64,000 nucleotides of DNA, from positions 47,052-111,051 of the forward strand of contig NZ_JBNPWZ010000009.1 of assembly GCF_050433565.1 (NCBI RefSeq), given 5' to 3'. Below are positions 26,397 to 34,778 of the stretch, piece by piece; the first letter of the stretch is position 1; every line of letters starts with the position of its first letter. This DNA is from Ornithinibacillus bavariensis (GTDB lineage Bacteria; Bacillota; Bacilli; Bacillales; Amphibacillaceae). The notes beneath the pieces are model-generated. The model saw only the letters and a program-made list of their open reading frames with translations. It ran no database searches and was not told the DNA's origin. The translations under genes and the position numbers were made by a program.

Positions 26397-26420
26397 TTTG
26401 TCGAATATTATTGTTATACT
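26397..26420 (+). promoter_or_regulatory. divIVA promoter with an embedded Spo0A-box match
   Basis: An extended -10 element TGTTATACT ends at 26420. TTTGTCGAATA (26397-26407), including the core TGTCGAA, lies between the -35 and -10 positions. The established Spo0A box is TTTGTCRAA-like. A bound protein here would be placed to affect divIVA transcription. Confidence 0.55.
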
Positions 26421-26466
26421 TAAATTGCACTTATAAGATACATATAAACTAGGGAGGTTGACTATC

Positions 26467-26970
26467 ATGCCACTAACGCCACTTGATATTCACAACAAAG
26501 AATTTACAAGGAGTTTTCGCGGATACGATGAAGATGAGGTCAATGAATTTTTAGATCAAGTTATCAAGGACTATGAAATTGTTATTAGAGAAAAGAAGGA
26601 ATTAAAGGAAAAGCTTGATCAAATGAAAGAAAAATTAAACCACTTTACTAATATTGAAGAGACATTGAATAAATCAATCTTAATTGCACAAGAAACCGCA
26701 GAAGAATTAAAGGGAAATGCTACTAAAGAATCGAAGCTAATCATTAAAGAAGCAGAGAAGAATGCTGATCGGATTATTAACGAGGCATTAAATAAGTCCC
26801 GTAAAATTTCTATCGAGGTGGAAGAATTAAAGAAACAATCAAAGGTATTTCGCACTCGACTCAGAATGCTAGTTGAAGCGCAATTAGATATGATAGGCTC
26901 CGATGATTGGGAAGATTTATTTGATCTTGAAATGGGGAAAGAGCTAGAGCTAACCAACCACGAGTCATAA
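26467..26970 (+). CDS. divIVA: Cell division initiation protein DivIVA
   Basis: A 167-residue coiled-coil protein that collects at curved membrane at poles and septa and recruits division-site and chromosome-anchoring proteins. The N-terminal lipid-binding region keeps Phe17-Arg18 (FTRSFRGYDEDEVNEFLDQV), the residues that insert into membrane in B. subtilis. Long heptad stretches cover about 30-140. ATG 26467 follows AGGGAGGT; the upstream in-frame TTG overlaps that site. Confidence 0.96.
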   Translation: MPLTPLDIHNKEFTRSFRGYDEDEVNEFLDQVIKDYEIVIREKKELKEKLDQMKEKLNHFTNIEETLNKSILIAQETAEELKGNATKESKLIIKEAEKNADRIINEALNKSRKISIEVEELKKQSKVFRTRLRMLVEAQLDMIGSDDWEDLFDLEMGKELELTNHES

Positions 26971-26973
26971 ACC

Positions 26974-27002
26974 TTGACCTTTTTAAAAAAGTTACATATA
27001 AT
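26974..27002 (+). promoter_or_regulatory. Sigma-A promoter of the ileS T-box transcript
   Basis: TTGACC (26974-26979), a 17-bp spacer and a perfect TATAAT (26997-27002). Transcription should start near 27009, just ahead of the T-box leader. Confidence 0.88.
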
Positions 27003-27033
27003 GCTTACACAATAGGATAAAATATGAAAATAC

Positions 27034-27276
27034 GATGACAGAGACAGTATAAAAGCGGAATGCTGTTAAAGCGAGCTAGGGCTGGTGAAAGCCTAGCACA
27101 GCAGGTTTTTAGAAAATCACTCTTGAGTATCCATTCGAATCATTATTAGTAGACATGGACGGCTTATTCACGTTACGAATACCGAGTGAATTTGACATGA
27201 TTTTCGTGTTGAATTTTTAAGGGTGGTACCGCGAGTCTTCTCGTCCCTTTTGGGATTGAGAGGATTTTTTATTTTT
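27034..27276 (+). ncRNA. T-box leader of ileS (isoleucine specific)
   Basis: The T-box core AAGGGTGGTACCGCG is at 27219-27233. Stem I features are at 27034-27110 (GACAGAGACAGTA, then GCGAGC and GCTGGTGAAAGCC). An ATC, an Ile codon, at 27116-27118 sits right before ACTCTTGAGT and is the likely specifier. The terminator is 27237-27276, TCTCGTCCC against GGGATTGAGA followed by a T-rich tract. Uncharged tRNA-Ile would stabilise the antiterminator and let ileS be transcribed. Confidence 0.95.
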
Positions 27277-27314
27277 TATTGCTAATTAGTAGTAGCACAT
27301 AAGGAGGAACTAAA

Positions 27315-30071
27315 GTGGATTATAAAGAAACATTATTAATGCCGAAGACGGAATTTCCTATGCGTGGGAATTTACCAAATAAGGAACCAGAGCGTCAGGA
27401 AAAATGGGAAGAATCTCATCTATATGAAAAATCTTTACAAAGAACAAAAGGTAGGCCTCTTTTTATTCTACATGATGGACCACCATATGCTAACGGAGAC
27501 ATTCATATTGGACATGCGATGAATAAAATTCTAAAGGATTTTATTACTCGTTACAAGTCAATGTCAGGATACCATGCGCCATATATACCTGGTTGGGATA
27601 CTCATGGACTTCCAATTGAAACTGCTTTGACGAAAAATAAAAAAGTAGACCGTAAAAAGCTATCTGTAGCAGAATTTAGACAATTATGTGCAGAATATGC
27701 GATGGGGCAAATTGATAATCAACGTATTCAATTTAAGCAGCTAGGTGTTCGAGGGGATTGGGATAACCCATATATTACATTAACTAAAGATTATGAGGCA
27801 GAACAAATTAAAGTTTTTGGTGAAATGGCTAAAAAAGGCTATATTTACAAAGGCTTAAAACCAGTTTATTGGTCACCTTCTTCAGAATCTGCACTTGCTG
27901 AAGCAGAAATCGAGTATTATGATAAGCGATCTGCGTCCATCTACGTTGCTTTTGAAGTACAAGATGGTAAAGGTGTATTGGATATGGGAGACAAAATTAT
28001 TATTTGGACAACAACACCTTGGACAATCCCAGCAAACTTAGGTATTAGTGTTCATCCAGAGTTTAATTATGTAGTAGTTGAAGTAAAAGGTGACAAATTT
28101 GTAGTAGCAGAAGATTTATTGGAGCCGGTCTCCCAAGAATTAGAATGGGAGAATCCTACAGTTGTAAAGACATTTAAAGGTAAAGCTATTGATCGTGTAA
28201 TTGCAAAGCATCCATTCTATGATCGTGAATCATTAGTAATGCTTGGTGAACATGTTACAACAGATGCTGGTACAGGTTGTGTTCACACAGCACCAGGTCA
28301 TGGGGAAGACGATTTTTATGTATCGAAAGGTTATGGAATTGAGGCATTTTGCCCAGTGGATGAAAAAGGCGTATTCACGAGTGAAGCCCCAGGATTTGAA
28401 GGCATGTTTTATGATGATGCAAACAAAGCGATTACAGAAAAGCTAGAAGAAGTAGGCGCATTATTAAAATTAACCTTCATTACTCACTCTTATCCACATG
28501 ATTGGAGAACGAAGAAGCCTACCATTTTCCGTGCGACAGCACAGTGGTTTGCATCTATTAAGGATTTTCGTGAAAATATTCTAGAAGAAATTAAACAAGT
28601 GAAATGGTATCCTTCATGGGGAGAAACAAGACTATATAATATGGTTCGTGATCGTGAGGATTGGTGTATCTCTCGTCAGCGTGCATGGGGAGTTCCTATT
28701 CCTGTTTTCTATGGAGAAGATGGAACTGCAATAATTACCGATGAAACGATTGAACATGTCGCAAATTTATTTGCTGAGTTTGGTTCCAATGTTTGGTTTG
28801 AACGAGAGGCAAAAGATTTATTACCTGAAGGATTTACATCAGAGCATAGTCCAAATGGTATCTTCACAAAAGAAACAGATATTATGGATGTTTGGTTTGA
28901 CTCTGGTTCATCACATGCTGGTGTATTACTTCGTCGTGAAGACCATAGAAGGCCTGCTGATGTTTATATAGAAGGAAGTGACCAGTATCGTGGATGGTTT
29001 AATTCTTCCTTATCAACTGCTGTCGCAGTAACAGGGAAAGCACCTTATAAAACTATCATTAGCCATGGATTTACCTTGGATGGAAATGGTCGTAAAATGA
29101 GTAAATCATTAGGTAATGTTATTGTACCTAGTAAGGTTCTAAAGCAATTAGGTGCAGATATTTTACGTCTATGGGTAGCATCGGTTGACTACCAAGCAGA
29201 TGTAAGAATTTCGGATGATATATTAAAACAAACATCAGAAGCATACCGTAAGATCCGAAACACATTCCGTTTTATGCTTGCTAACCTTGCAGATTTTAAC
29301 CCTAATACCGATCGTGTGCCAGAAGCACAGATGGAGGAAGTAGACCGCTTTATGCTTCATCGCTTACAAGAGTTAGTAAAGGAAGTAAGGGAAAGCTATG
29401 AGCGATATGAATTTTCACCAGTATTCCATCGCATTCATAATTTCTGTGCGGATGATCTAAGTTCATTCTATTTAGATTTTGCAAAAGATATATTGTATAT
29501 CGAAGCAGCAGATAATCACCGCAGAAGAAGTATCCAAACAGGCTATTATGAAATTTTAACGACCTTGGTACAGCTATTAACACCAATCATTCCACATACA
29601 GCGGATGAGGTATGGGAATATATTCCTGGTGTACAATCAGAGAGTCCACAGCTTACAGATATTCCAGAGCAAAGAGTTATCGAAGGCTTTAAAGGACTAG
29701 AAGATAAGTGGAATCACTTTATGGCTATCAGGGATGACGTATTAAAAGCCTTAGAGGAAGCAAGAAATGAGAAGGTTATCGGTAAATCATTAGAAGCAAA
29801 GATTACCCTAATACCAAAGGACAACAATACGAGTGAAGTACTAGCTTCAATCGAGCATTTACATCAGTTCTTAATCGTTTCTGAGGCAGATGTGGTAGAG
29901 CATAATGAAAATGCAACTGCATATAAATTTGTGGATGTGCTTGTAGAAAAACATCCTGCTGAGAAATGTGAACGTTGTTGGGTGGCATCTGATACAGTAG
30001 GTCAAAATGAGAAACATCCAACTCTATGTTCTCGTTGTGCAGATGTTGTAGAGAATCATTACCATGTATAA
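27315..30071 (+). CDS. ileS: Isoleucyl-tRNA synthetase
   Basis: A 918-residue class Ia synthetase charging tRNA-Ile. Seen: HIGH at 64-67 (GDIHIGHAMN), the editing-domain blocks (TTTPWTIPANLG; GTGCVHTAPGHGEDD), KMSKS near 594-598 (GRKMSKSLGN), the anticodon-binding helical domain, and a C-terminal zinc motif (CERCW and CSRC). The start is GTG 27315 after AAGGAGGAA. Expression should be set by tRNA-Ile charging through the T-box. Confidence 0.98.
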   Translation: MDYKETLLMPKTEFPMRGNLPNKEPERQEKWEESHLYEKSLQRTKGRPLFILHDGPPYANGDIHIGHAMNKILKDFITRYKSMSGYHAPYIPGWDTHGLPIETALTKNKKVDRKKLSVAEFRQLCAEYAMGQIDNQRIQFKQLGVRGDWDNPYITLTKDYEAEQIKVFGEMAKKGYIYKGLKPVYWSPSSESALAEAEIEYYDKRSASIYVAFEVQDGKGVLDMGDKIIIWTTTPWTIPANLGISVHPEFNYVVVEVKGDKFVVAEDLLEPVSQELEWENPTVVKTFKGKAIDRVIAKHPFYDRESLVMLGEHVTTDAGTGCVHTAPGHGEDDFYVSKGYGIEAFCPVDEKGVFTSEAPGFEGMFYDDANKAITEKLEEVGALLKLTFITHSYPHDWRTKKPTIFRATAQWFASIKDFRENILEEIKQVKWYPSWGETRLYNMVRDREDWCISRQRAWGVPIPVFYGEDGTAIITDETIEHVANLFAEFGSNVWFEREAKDLLPEGFTSEHSPNGIFTKETDIMDVWFDSGSSHAGVLLRREDHRRPADVYIEGSDQYRGWFNSSLSTAVAVTGKAPYKTIISHGFTLDGNGRKMSKSLGNVIVPSKVLKQLGADILRLWVASVDYQADVRISDDILKQTSEAYRKIRNTFRFMLANLADFNPNTDRVPEAQMEEVDRFMLHRLQELVKEVRESYERYEFSPVFHRIHNFCADDLSSFYLDFAKDILYIEAADNHRRRSIQTGYYEILTTLVQLLTPIIPHTADEVWEYIPGVQSESPQLTDIPEQRVIEGFKGLEDKWNHFMAIRDDVLKALEEARNEKVIGKSLEAKITLIPKDNNTSEVLASIEHLHQFLIVSEADVVEHNENATAYKFVDVLVEKHPAEKCERCWVASDTVGQNEKHPTLCSRCADVVENHYHV

Positions 30072-30087
30072 TTAATTATTAAATGTT

Positions 30088-30124
30088 GGGGGACAAATTA
30101 GTTAATGAATTTGTCCTCCTTTTC
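30088..30124 (+). terminator. Intrinsic terminator after ileS
   Basis: A 12-bp stem (30088-30099 with 30108-30119) with one wobble and loop AGTTAATG, followed by TTTT. Confidence 0.88.
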
Positions 30125-30152
30125 TTATCATCTCCTGTAAATCATTGAAATT

Positions 30153-30161
30153 TGCTATAAT
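30153..30161 (+). promoter_or_regulatory. Extended -10 promoter of lspA
   Basis: TGCTATAAT is a perfect extended -10 element, 70 bp before lspA and just after the ileS terminator. No strong -35 box is seen. Confidence 0.6.
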
Positions 30162-30231
30162 AAAGTATAAGATAAACTAAGGATTTTCAAAAAACACGTA
30201 GATAAAAATCGTATACATCGGAGGATGGGGA

Positions 30232-30705
30232 ATGTATCGTTATTACATACTTGCGGTAATAGTTATTGCCGTAGATCAATTTACTAAATATCTAGTTGTC
30301 AAAAACATGGAACTATATGAACAAATTCCAATAATTGATGGATTTTTCTCGTTAACCTCACACCGTAATAGTGGTGCTGCATGGGGCATGCTTCAAGGGA
30401 AAATGGGCTTCTTTTATGCGATTACAATCCTTGTCATTGTGGGAGTAATCTATTATTTACATAAGTTTGGAAAAGAAAATAGGCTATTTGCTTTTGCCCT
30501 AGCATTAATCCTTGGCGGGGCAATTGGTAATTTTATTGATCGACTACTTCATCAAGAGGTTGTAGATTTCTTTGACTTTACTATTTTCGGGTATGATTTC
30601 CCAATTTTTAATATTGCTGATTCGGCACTGACAGTTGGGGTAATCCTAGTAATCATTGCAACGATCATCGAAGAGAAGAAACAGAAAGGGAAGAATAAGT
30701 CATAA
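30232..30705 (+). CDS. lspA: Lipoprotein signal peptidase II
   Basis: A 157-residue aspartic protease with four membrane helices. The catalytic aspartates lie in GGAIGNFIDRL and NIADSALTVG, and the N-terminal block is AVDQFTKYLV. It removes signal peptides from prolipoproteins after lipidation. GGAGG lies upstream of the ATG. Its TAA overlaps the next ATG by one base. The ylyA gene found before lspA in B. subtilis is absent. Confidence 0.96.
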   Translation: MYRYYILAVIVIAVDQFTKYLVVKNMELYEQIPIIDGFFSLTSHRNSGAAWGMLQGKMGFFYAITILVIVGVIYYLHKFGKENRLFAFALALILGGAIGNFIDRLLHQEVVDFFDFTIFGYDFPIFNIADSALTVGVILVIIATIIEEKKQKGKNKS

Positions 30706-31613
30706 TGTCATTCCAACATACTGTAACAGATACTGAAAATAAAATGCGTATTGATAAGCTGATGGCCGAAATCAATCCAGAGCAATCCAGATCGCAAGTT
30801 CAAGGCTGGATTACGAAAGGACTTGTTTCAGTTAATGATGAAATTGTGAAAGCAAATTATAAATGTCAAACTGGTGATGTGATAACCTGGGAAATTCCAG
30901 AAGTAGAGGCACTTCATATTGAGCCAGAGAACATCCCAATCTCTATCCTATATGAAGATAAGGATTTATTAGTGGTGAATAAGCCAAAGGGTATGGTTGT
31001 CCATCCCTCAGCAGGACATCAATCTGGCACACTAGTTAATGCATTATTATATCATTGTAACGATCTTTCGGGCATAAATGGAGTGGAGCGGCCTGGTATC
31101 GTTCATCGAATTGATAAAGATACCAGTGGATTATTAGTAGTGGCTAAGAATGATAAGGCACATTCCAGTTTAGCAGGGCAGTTGGCTAATAAAGATGTAG
31201 AGAGAAAATATGAGGCTATAGTTCATGGAGTCATAAATCATGATTCTGGTATGGTTGATGCACCTATTGGCAGAGATCCAAATGATAGGCAGAGAATGGC
31301 TGTCGTAGATAATGGGAAACATGCAGTTACCCATTTTCATGTTTTGGAGCGTTTCAAGGAATATACCTATGTTGAATGTCGGTTAGAAACAGGAAGAACA
31401 CATCAAATTCGTGTTCATATGCGTTATATTGGATATCCATTAGTAGGTGATCCAAAATATGGTCCAAGAAAAACGTTTGATATAGGAGGACAAGCATTAC
31501 ATGCCAAAGTATTAGGTTTTACGCATCCTACAACTGGGGAATGGTTACATTTTGAAGTGGATGCTCCACCGTATTTTCAAGAGCTATTAACAAAGCTTGA
31601 AAAAATATATTGA
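30705..31613 (+). CDS. RluA/RluD-family 23S rRNA pseudouridine synthase (YlyB-like)
   Basis: A 302-residue enzyme with an N-terminal S4 RNA-binding domain (about 14-75) and a catalytic domain holding the family motif HRIDKDTSGLLVVAKN with the nucleophilic Asp. By family it isomerises uridines in large-subunit rRNA; the exact positions are not certain from sequence. It overlaps lspA by one base. Its TGA stop lies within the -35 box of the pyr promoter. Confidence 0.92.
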   Translation: MSFQHTVTDTENKMRIDKLMAEINPEQSRSQVQGWITKGLVSVNDEIVKANYKCQTGDVITWEIPEVEALHIEPENIPISILYEDKDLLVVNKPKGMVVHPSAGHQSGTLVNALLYHCNDLSGINGVERPGIVHRIDKDTSGLLVVAKNDKAHSSLAGQLANKDVERKYEAIVHGVINHDSGMVDAPIGRDPNDRQRMAVVDNGKHAVTHFHVLERFKEYTYVECRLETGRTHQIRVHMRYIGYPLVGDPKYGPRKTFDIGGQALHAKVLGFTHPTTGEWLHFEVDAPPYFQELLTKLEKIY

Positions 31614-31638
31614 CAGTAAGAGGGAAGTTTGAAATAAT
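31610..31638 (+). promoter_or_regulatory. Sigma-A promoter of the pyr operon
   Basis: A consensus -35 TTGACA (31610-31615), a 17-bp spacer and AATAAT (31633-31638, five of six). The -35 box shares bases with the stop codon of the upstream gene (31611-31613). Transcription should begin near 31645, ahead of the first attenuator. Confidence 0.85.
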
Positions 31639-31654
31639 AAAACAGATGAATAGA

Positions 31655-31754
31655 ACCTTTAAACATGTCCAGAGAGGCAAGAAGGTAGCGGATATTATTG
31701 TAGCTATATGTCTACATAAAAACCTTTTTTCCTCATGGAGAAAAGGTTTTTTTA
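31655..31754 (+). promoter_or_regulatory. PyrR-dependent attenuator upstream of pyrR
   Basis: The PyrR-binding hairpin at about 31655-31686 has ACCTT/AAGGT closing pairs and the conserved loop CCAGAGAGGC. The terminator is 31720-31754: arms at 31720-31732 and 31738-31750 with one wobble, then T. With UMP, PyrR binds the first hairpin and so favours the terminator (mechanism established in B. subtilis). Confidence 0.9.
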
Positions 31755-31832
31755 TGGGAAAAATAGTAACTACCAGGCAAGCCACTCTCATAGCTAATGC
31801 ATATGATAAAACGATGTAAGGGTGGGAATGAA

Positions 31833-32375
31833 GTGAATAAAAAGACAGACTTACTAGACGAGCAAGCAATAAATCGAGCATTAACCCGCATTGCTCATGA
31901 AATCCTTGAAAAAAATAAGGGTGGCGATGATCTTGTCATCGTTGGAATAAAGACAAGAGGCGCACCACTAGCTAAGCGATTACAGGAAAAAATCAAGAAA
32001 ATTGAAGGAGTCACGATCCCTATAGGTGAATTAGATATAACGTTATATCGAGATGATTTGCAAATGGCGGTAGAAAATGATGAGCCTGAAATTCTTGGTG
32101 CAAATATCCCTGTTGATATTTCGAATAAGAAAGTTATTTTAATTGATGACGTACTCTATACTGGGAGAACGGTTCGAGCAGCCATGGATGCCGTAATGGA
32201 TGTAGGAAGACCTTCTTTAATCCAGTTAGCAGTACTTGTCGATCGCGGTCATCGGGAGTTGCCGATTCGTGCAGATTATGTTGGAAAAAATATACCGACA
32301 TCGGAAAAGGAGATTATTGTTGTTCAGTTAAATGAAGTAGATCAAGCGGATCTAGTTTCGATTTATGAAAAGTAA
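31833..32375 (+). CDS. pyrR: Bifunctional pyr operon attenuator / uracil phosphoribosyltransferase PyrR
   Basis: A 180-residue type I phosphoribosyltransferase-fold protein with the PRPP loop VILIDDVLYTGRT and the block LVIVGIKTRGAPLAKRL. It binds pyr leader RNA when UMP is high and has weak uracil phosphoribosyltransferase activity. The start is GTG 31833 after AAGGGTGGGA, giving the usual length (181 in B. subtilis); an in-frame ATG 36 bp upstream lacks a ribosome binding site. The second attenuator and pyrB follow directly; there is no pyrP. Confidence 0.95.
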   Translation: MNKKTDLLDEQAINRALTRIAHEILEKNKGGDDLVIVGIKTRGAPLAKRLQEKIKKIEGVTIPIGELDITLYRDDLQMAVENDEPEILGANIPVDISNKKVILIDDVLYTGRTVRAAMDAVMDVGRPSLIQLAVLVDRGHRELPIRADYVGKNIPTSEKEIIVVQLNEVDQADLVSIYEK

Positions 32376-32381
32376 AAAGTA

Positions 32382-32572
32382 GGACCTTTAATTAAATCCA
32401 GAGAGATTTACAAGGTTGCTTTGTTTACGTGTGTTTTTTTGCAGAAGGGAAAGTATAAAAGCTTTCTCGTCTGTTAAGGAAATCAAACACATTCGCAAAA
32501 GTGATGAGCGGATGTTGGATCTTCTAAACCACACGTTTACCTCTTTGCGACCATTTGCAAAGAGGTTTTTTT
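32382..32572 (+). promoter_or_regulatory. PyrR-dependent attenuator between pyrR and pyrB
   Basis: The PyrR-binding hairpin at 32382-32418 has CCTT/AAGG pairs and the loop CCAGAGAG. ACGTGTG (32427-32433) can pair with CACACGT near 32530 as an antiterminator. The terminator is 32540-32572 (CCTCTTTGC with GCAAAGAGG, then T7). Confidence 0.88.
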
Positions 32573-32608
32573 ATGCCTAAAAATAGAAAAATATAAGGAG
32601 AGAGTAAC

Positions 32609-33529
32609 ATGAAGCATTTTATTTCCATGAAGCAGTTGACAAATGACACCATTTTTCATTTGATCGAGACTGCAGAATTATGTAAATCCTTAGATGTGAA
32701 AATTCCTAATCAATTGTTTTCTGCGAACTTATTCTTTGAACCTAGTACGAGAACAAAAATGAGTTTTACCGTAGCTGAAAGAAGGCTAGGACTTGAAATG
32801 TTAGATTTTCACACGGAAACATCGAGCCTTAAAAAAGGTGAATCCTTATATGACACAGTGAAAACACTTGAATCTATTGGGGCAAATATTGCAATTATCA
32901 GGCATGAATCGGATGACTGGATGACCGAATTGGATACAGGTATTAATATTCCAATTATTAATGCCGGTGCTGGAAAGGCGGAGCATCCAACACAATGCAT
33001 GTTAGATTTAATGACCATATATCAGGAATTTGGAAGATTTATTGGCTTGAATATCGGGATTGTGGGGGATATCAAGCATAGTCGTGTTGCAAAATCTAAT
33101 GCTTATGCGCTGCATAATCTAGGTGCTAACGTCTTTTTATGTTCACCACCAGGATATGAGGACCATACATTGGGTTTTCCTTGTATCACCATTGATGAAG
33201 CAGTTGAAAATTTAGATGTCTTAATGCTTTTAAGAATCCAGCATGAAAGACATCAAAGAGAATTGAAGACAGAAGGTTATTTGGAATATTTTGGTTTGAC
33301 AAAAGAACGGGAAGGAAGAATGAAGGAACAAGCAATTATTCTTCACCCAGCGCCGATAAATAGGGGAATCGAGATCGATAGTGACCTTGTTGAGTGTGGT
33401 CGGTCGCGAATCTTTAAACAAATGTCAAATGGTGTTTATATGCGGATGGCAATTATCGTTCATATGTTAACAGAATGGGGGATTATCAATGGGAATTTTA
33501 TTAAAAAATGCGAAACAATTAGCGGATAA
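32609..33529 (+). CDS. pyrB: Aspartate carbamoyltransferase catalytic subunit
   Basis: A 306-residue enzyme joining carbamoyl phosphate and aspartate, the committed step of UMP synthesis. The carbamoyl phosphate site FEPSTRT is at 43-49 and HPTQ lies in AGKAEHPTQCMLD. No regulatory chain (pyrI) is present, as usual in Bacillus, so control is through the attenuators. AAGGAGAGAG precedes the ATG. The 3' end overlaps pyrC by 41 bp, more than elsewhere in the operon. Confidence 0.96.
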   Translation: MKHFISMKQLTNDTIFHLIETAELCKSLDVKIPNQLFSANLFFEPSTRTKMSFTVAERRLGLEMLDFHTETSSLKKGESLYDTVKTLESIGANIAIIRHESDDWMTELDTGINIPIINAGAGKAEHPTQCMLDLMTIYQEFGRFIGLNIGIVGDIKHSRVAKSNAYALHNLGANVFLCSPPGYEDHTLGFPCITIDEAVENLDVLMLLRIQHERHQRELKTEGYLEYFGLTKEREGRMKEQAIILHPAPINRGIEIDSDLVECGRSRIFKQMSNGVYMRMAIIVHMLTEWGIINGNFIKKCETISG

Positions 33530-34778
33530 TGGCCAGTTGATAGATTGTGAGGTGCTTATCCAACAAGGAATAATAAGTGAAATCAATACAAAAATAGAAG
33601 CTGCTAATCAAGTTGATAGAATAATCGATTGCCGGGGAAAATTGTTAACCCCAGGATTTATTGATGTCCATATACATTTACGCGAGCCAGGTGGTGAGCA
33701 TAAAGAAACGATAAAAACCGGAACAAAAGCAGCAGCTAGAGGTGGTTACACAACTGTATGTGCAATGCCAAATACGAATCCGGTTCCAGATTGTGAAACT
33801 GCTATTACCAGCTTGTTAAAGAAAATTGAACAAGATGCTGTTGTTAGAGTATTACCATATGCCTCGATAACAAAAGGTTTAAAAGGGGAAGAACTAACAA
33901 ATATTGAACAACTATCTAAGCTTCCTATTTTTGCATTTACCGATGATGGGGTGGGAATCCAAACAGCAGATGCAATGCTCCAAGCAATGAAAACTGCAGC
34001 AAAAAATGGGAAGGCAATTGTTGCCCATTGTGAGGATAATACCATTGTTTATGGTGGTGTTGTACATGATGGAGATGTTAGTAAGCGATTAAAACTACCA
34101 GGAATACCATCCATAACGGAATCTGTACAAATTGCTCGAGATGTTTTATTAGCGGAAGCTACAGGTTGTCACTATCATGTTTGCCATGTCAGTACAAAGG
34201 AATCTGTACGAATAATTCGTGATGCAAAAAAGGCAGGTATACCAGTGTCTGCCGAGGTGACTCCACATCATCTATTACTCAATGAAGATACAGTACTAGA
34301 GGATGATACAAATTATAAAATGAATCCACCACTTCGAAGTAAAGAGGATCAGGAAGCACTATTAGAAGGATTACTAGACGGCACAATTGATTTTGTTGCT
34401 ACAGATCATGCTCCACATAGTGAAGATGAAAAGAATCAAGGAATGCTAAAAGCACCATTTGGAATTGTTGGTTTAGAAACAGCTTTTCCATTACTTTATA
34501 GCAAACTAGTTAAATCAGGCAAAATTACACTTAAACAGTTAATCGATTGGTTAACAATTAAACCAGCAAATGTTTTTAATTTACCTTATGGAAGATTGGA
34601 AGAACAAGCATTTGCAGATCTAACCTTAATAGATTTAGAGAGAGAAATAAAAATTGACAAACATTCCTTCTATTCAAAAGGACGAAACACTCCATTTCAT
34701 GAATGGTCAGTAATGGGTACACCAGTATTAACGATTTGTAATGGGAGTATAGTTTACGAGGAGGATACAGATGTTTAA
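33489..34778 (+). CDS. pyrC: Dihydroorotase
   Basis: A 429-residue zinc amidohydrolase of the class I type, closing carbamoyl-aspartate to dihydroorotate. The metal-binding DVHIHLREPG is near 58-67, and further ligands lie in VAHCEDN, YHVCHVSTKESV and VATDHAPH. The ATG at 33489 lies inside the end of pyrB, after a GGGGG-rich site. It overlaps carA by 8 bp. Confidence 0.96.
   Translation: MGILLKNAKQLADNGQLIDCEVLIQQGIISEINTKIEAANQVDRIIDCRGKLLTPGFIDVHIHLREPGGEHKETIKTGTKAAARGGYTTVCAMPNTNPVPDCETAITSLLKKIEQDAVVRVLPYASITKGLKGEELTNIEQLSKLPIFAFTDDGVGIQTADAMLQAMKTAAKNGKAIVAHCEDNTIVYGGVVHDGDVSKRLKLPGIPSITESVQIARDVLLAEATGCHYHVCHVSTKESVRIIRDAKKAGIPVSAEVTPHHLLLNEDTVLEDDTNYKMNPPLRSKEDQEALLEGLLDGTIDFVATDHAPHSEDEKNQGMLKAPFGIVGLETAFPLLYSKLVKSGKITLKQLIDWLTIKPANVFNLPYGRLEEQAFADLTLIDLEREIKIDKHSFYSKGRNTPFHEWSVMGTPVLTICNGSIVYEEDTDV

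Noticed and set aside
31610..31819. Short frames across the first pyr leader
   Set aside because: The interval is fully explained by the pyr promoter, PyrR hairpin and terminator. No ribosome binding site supports translation.
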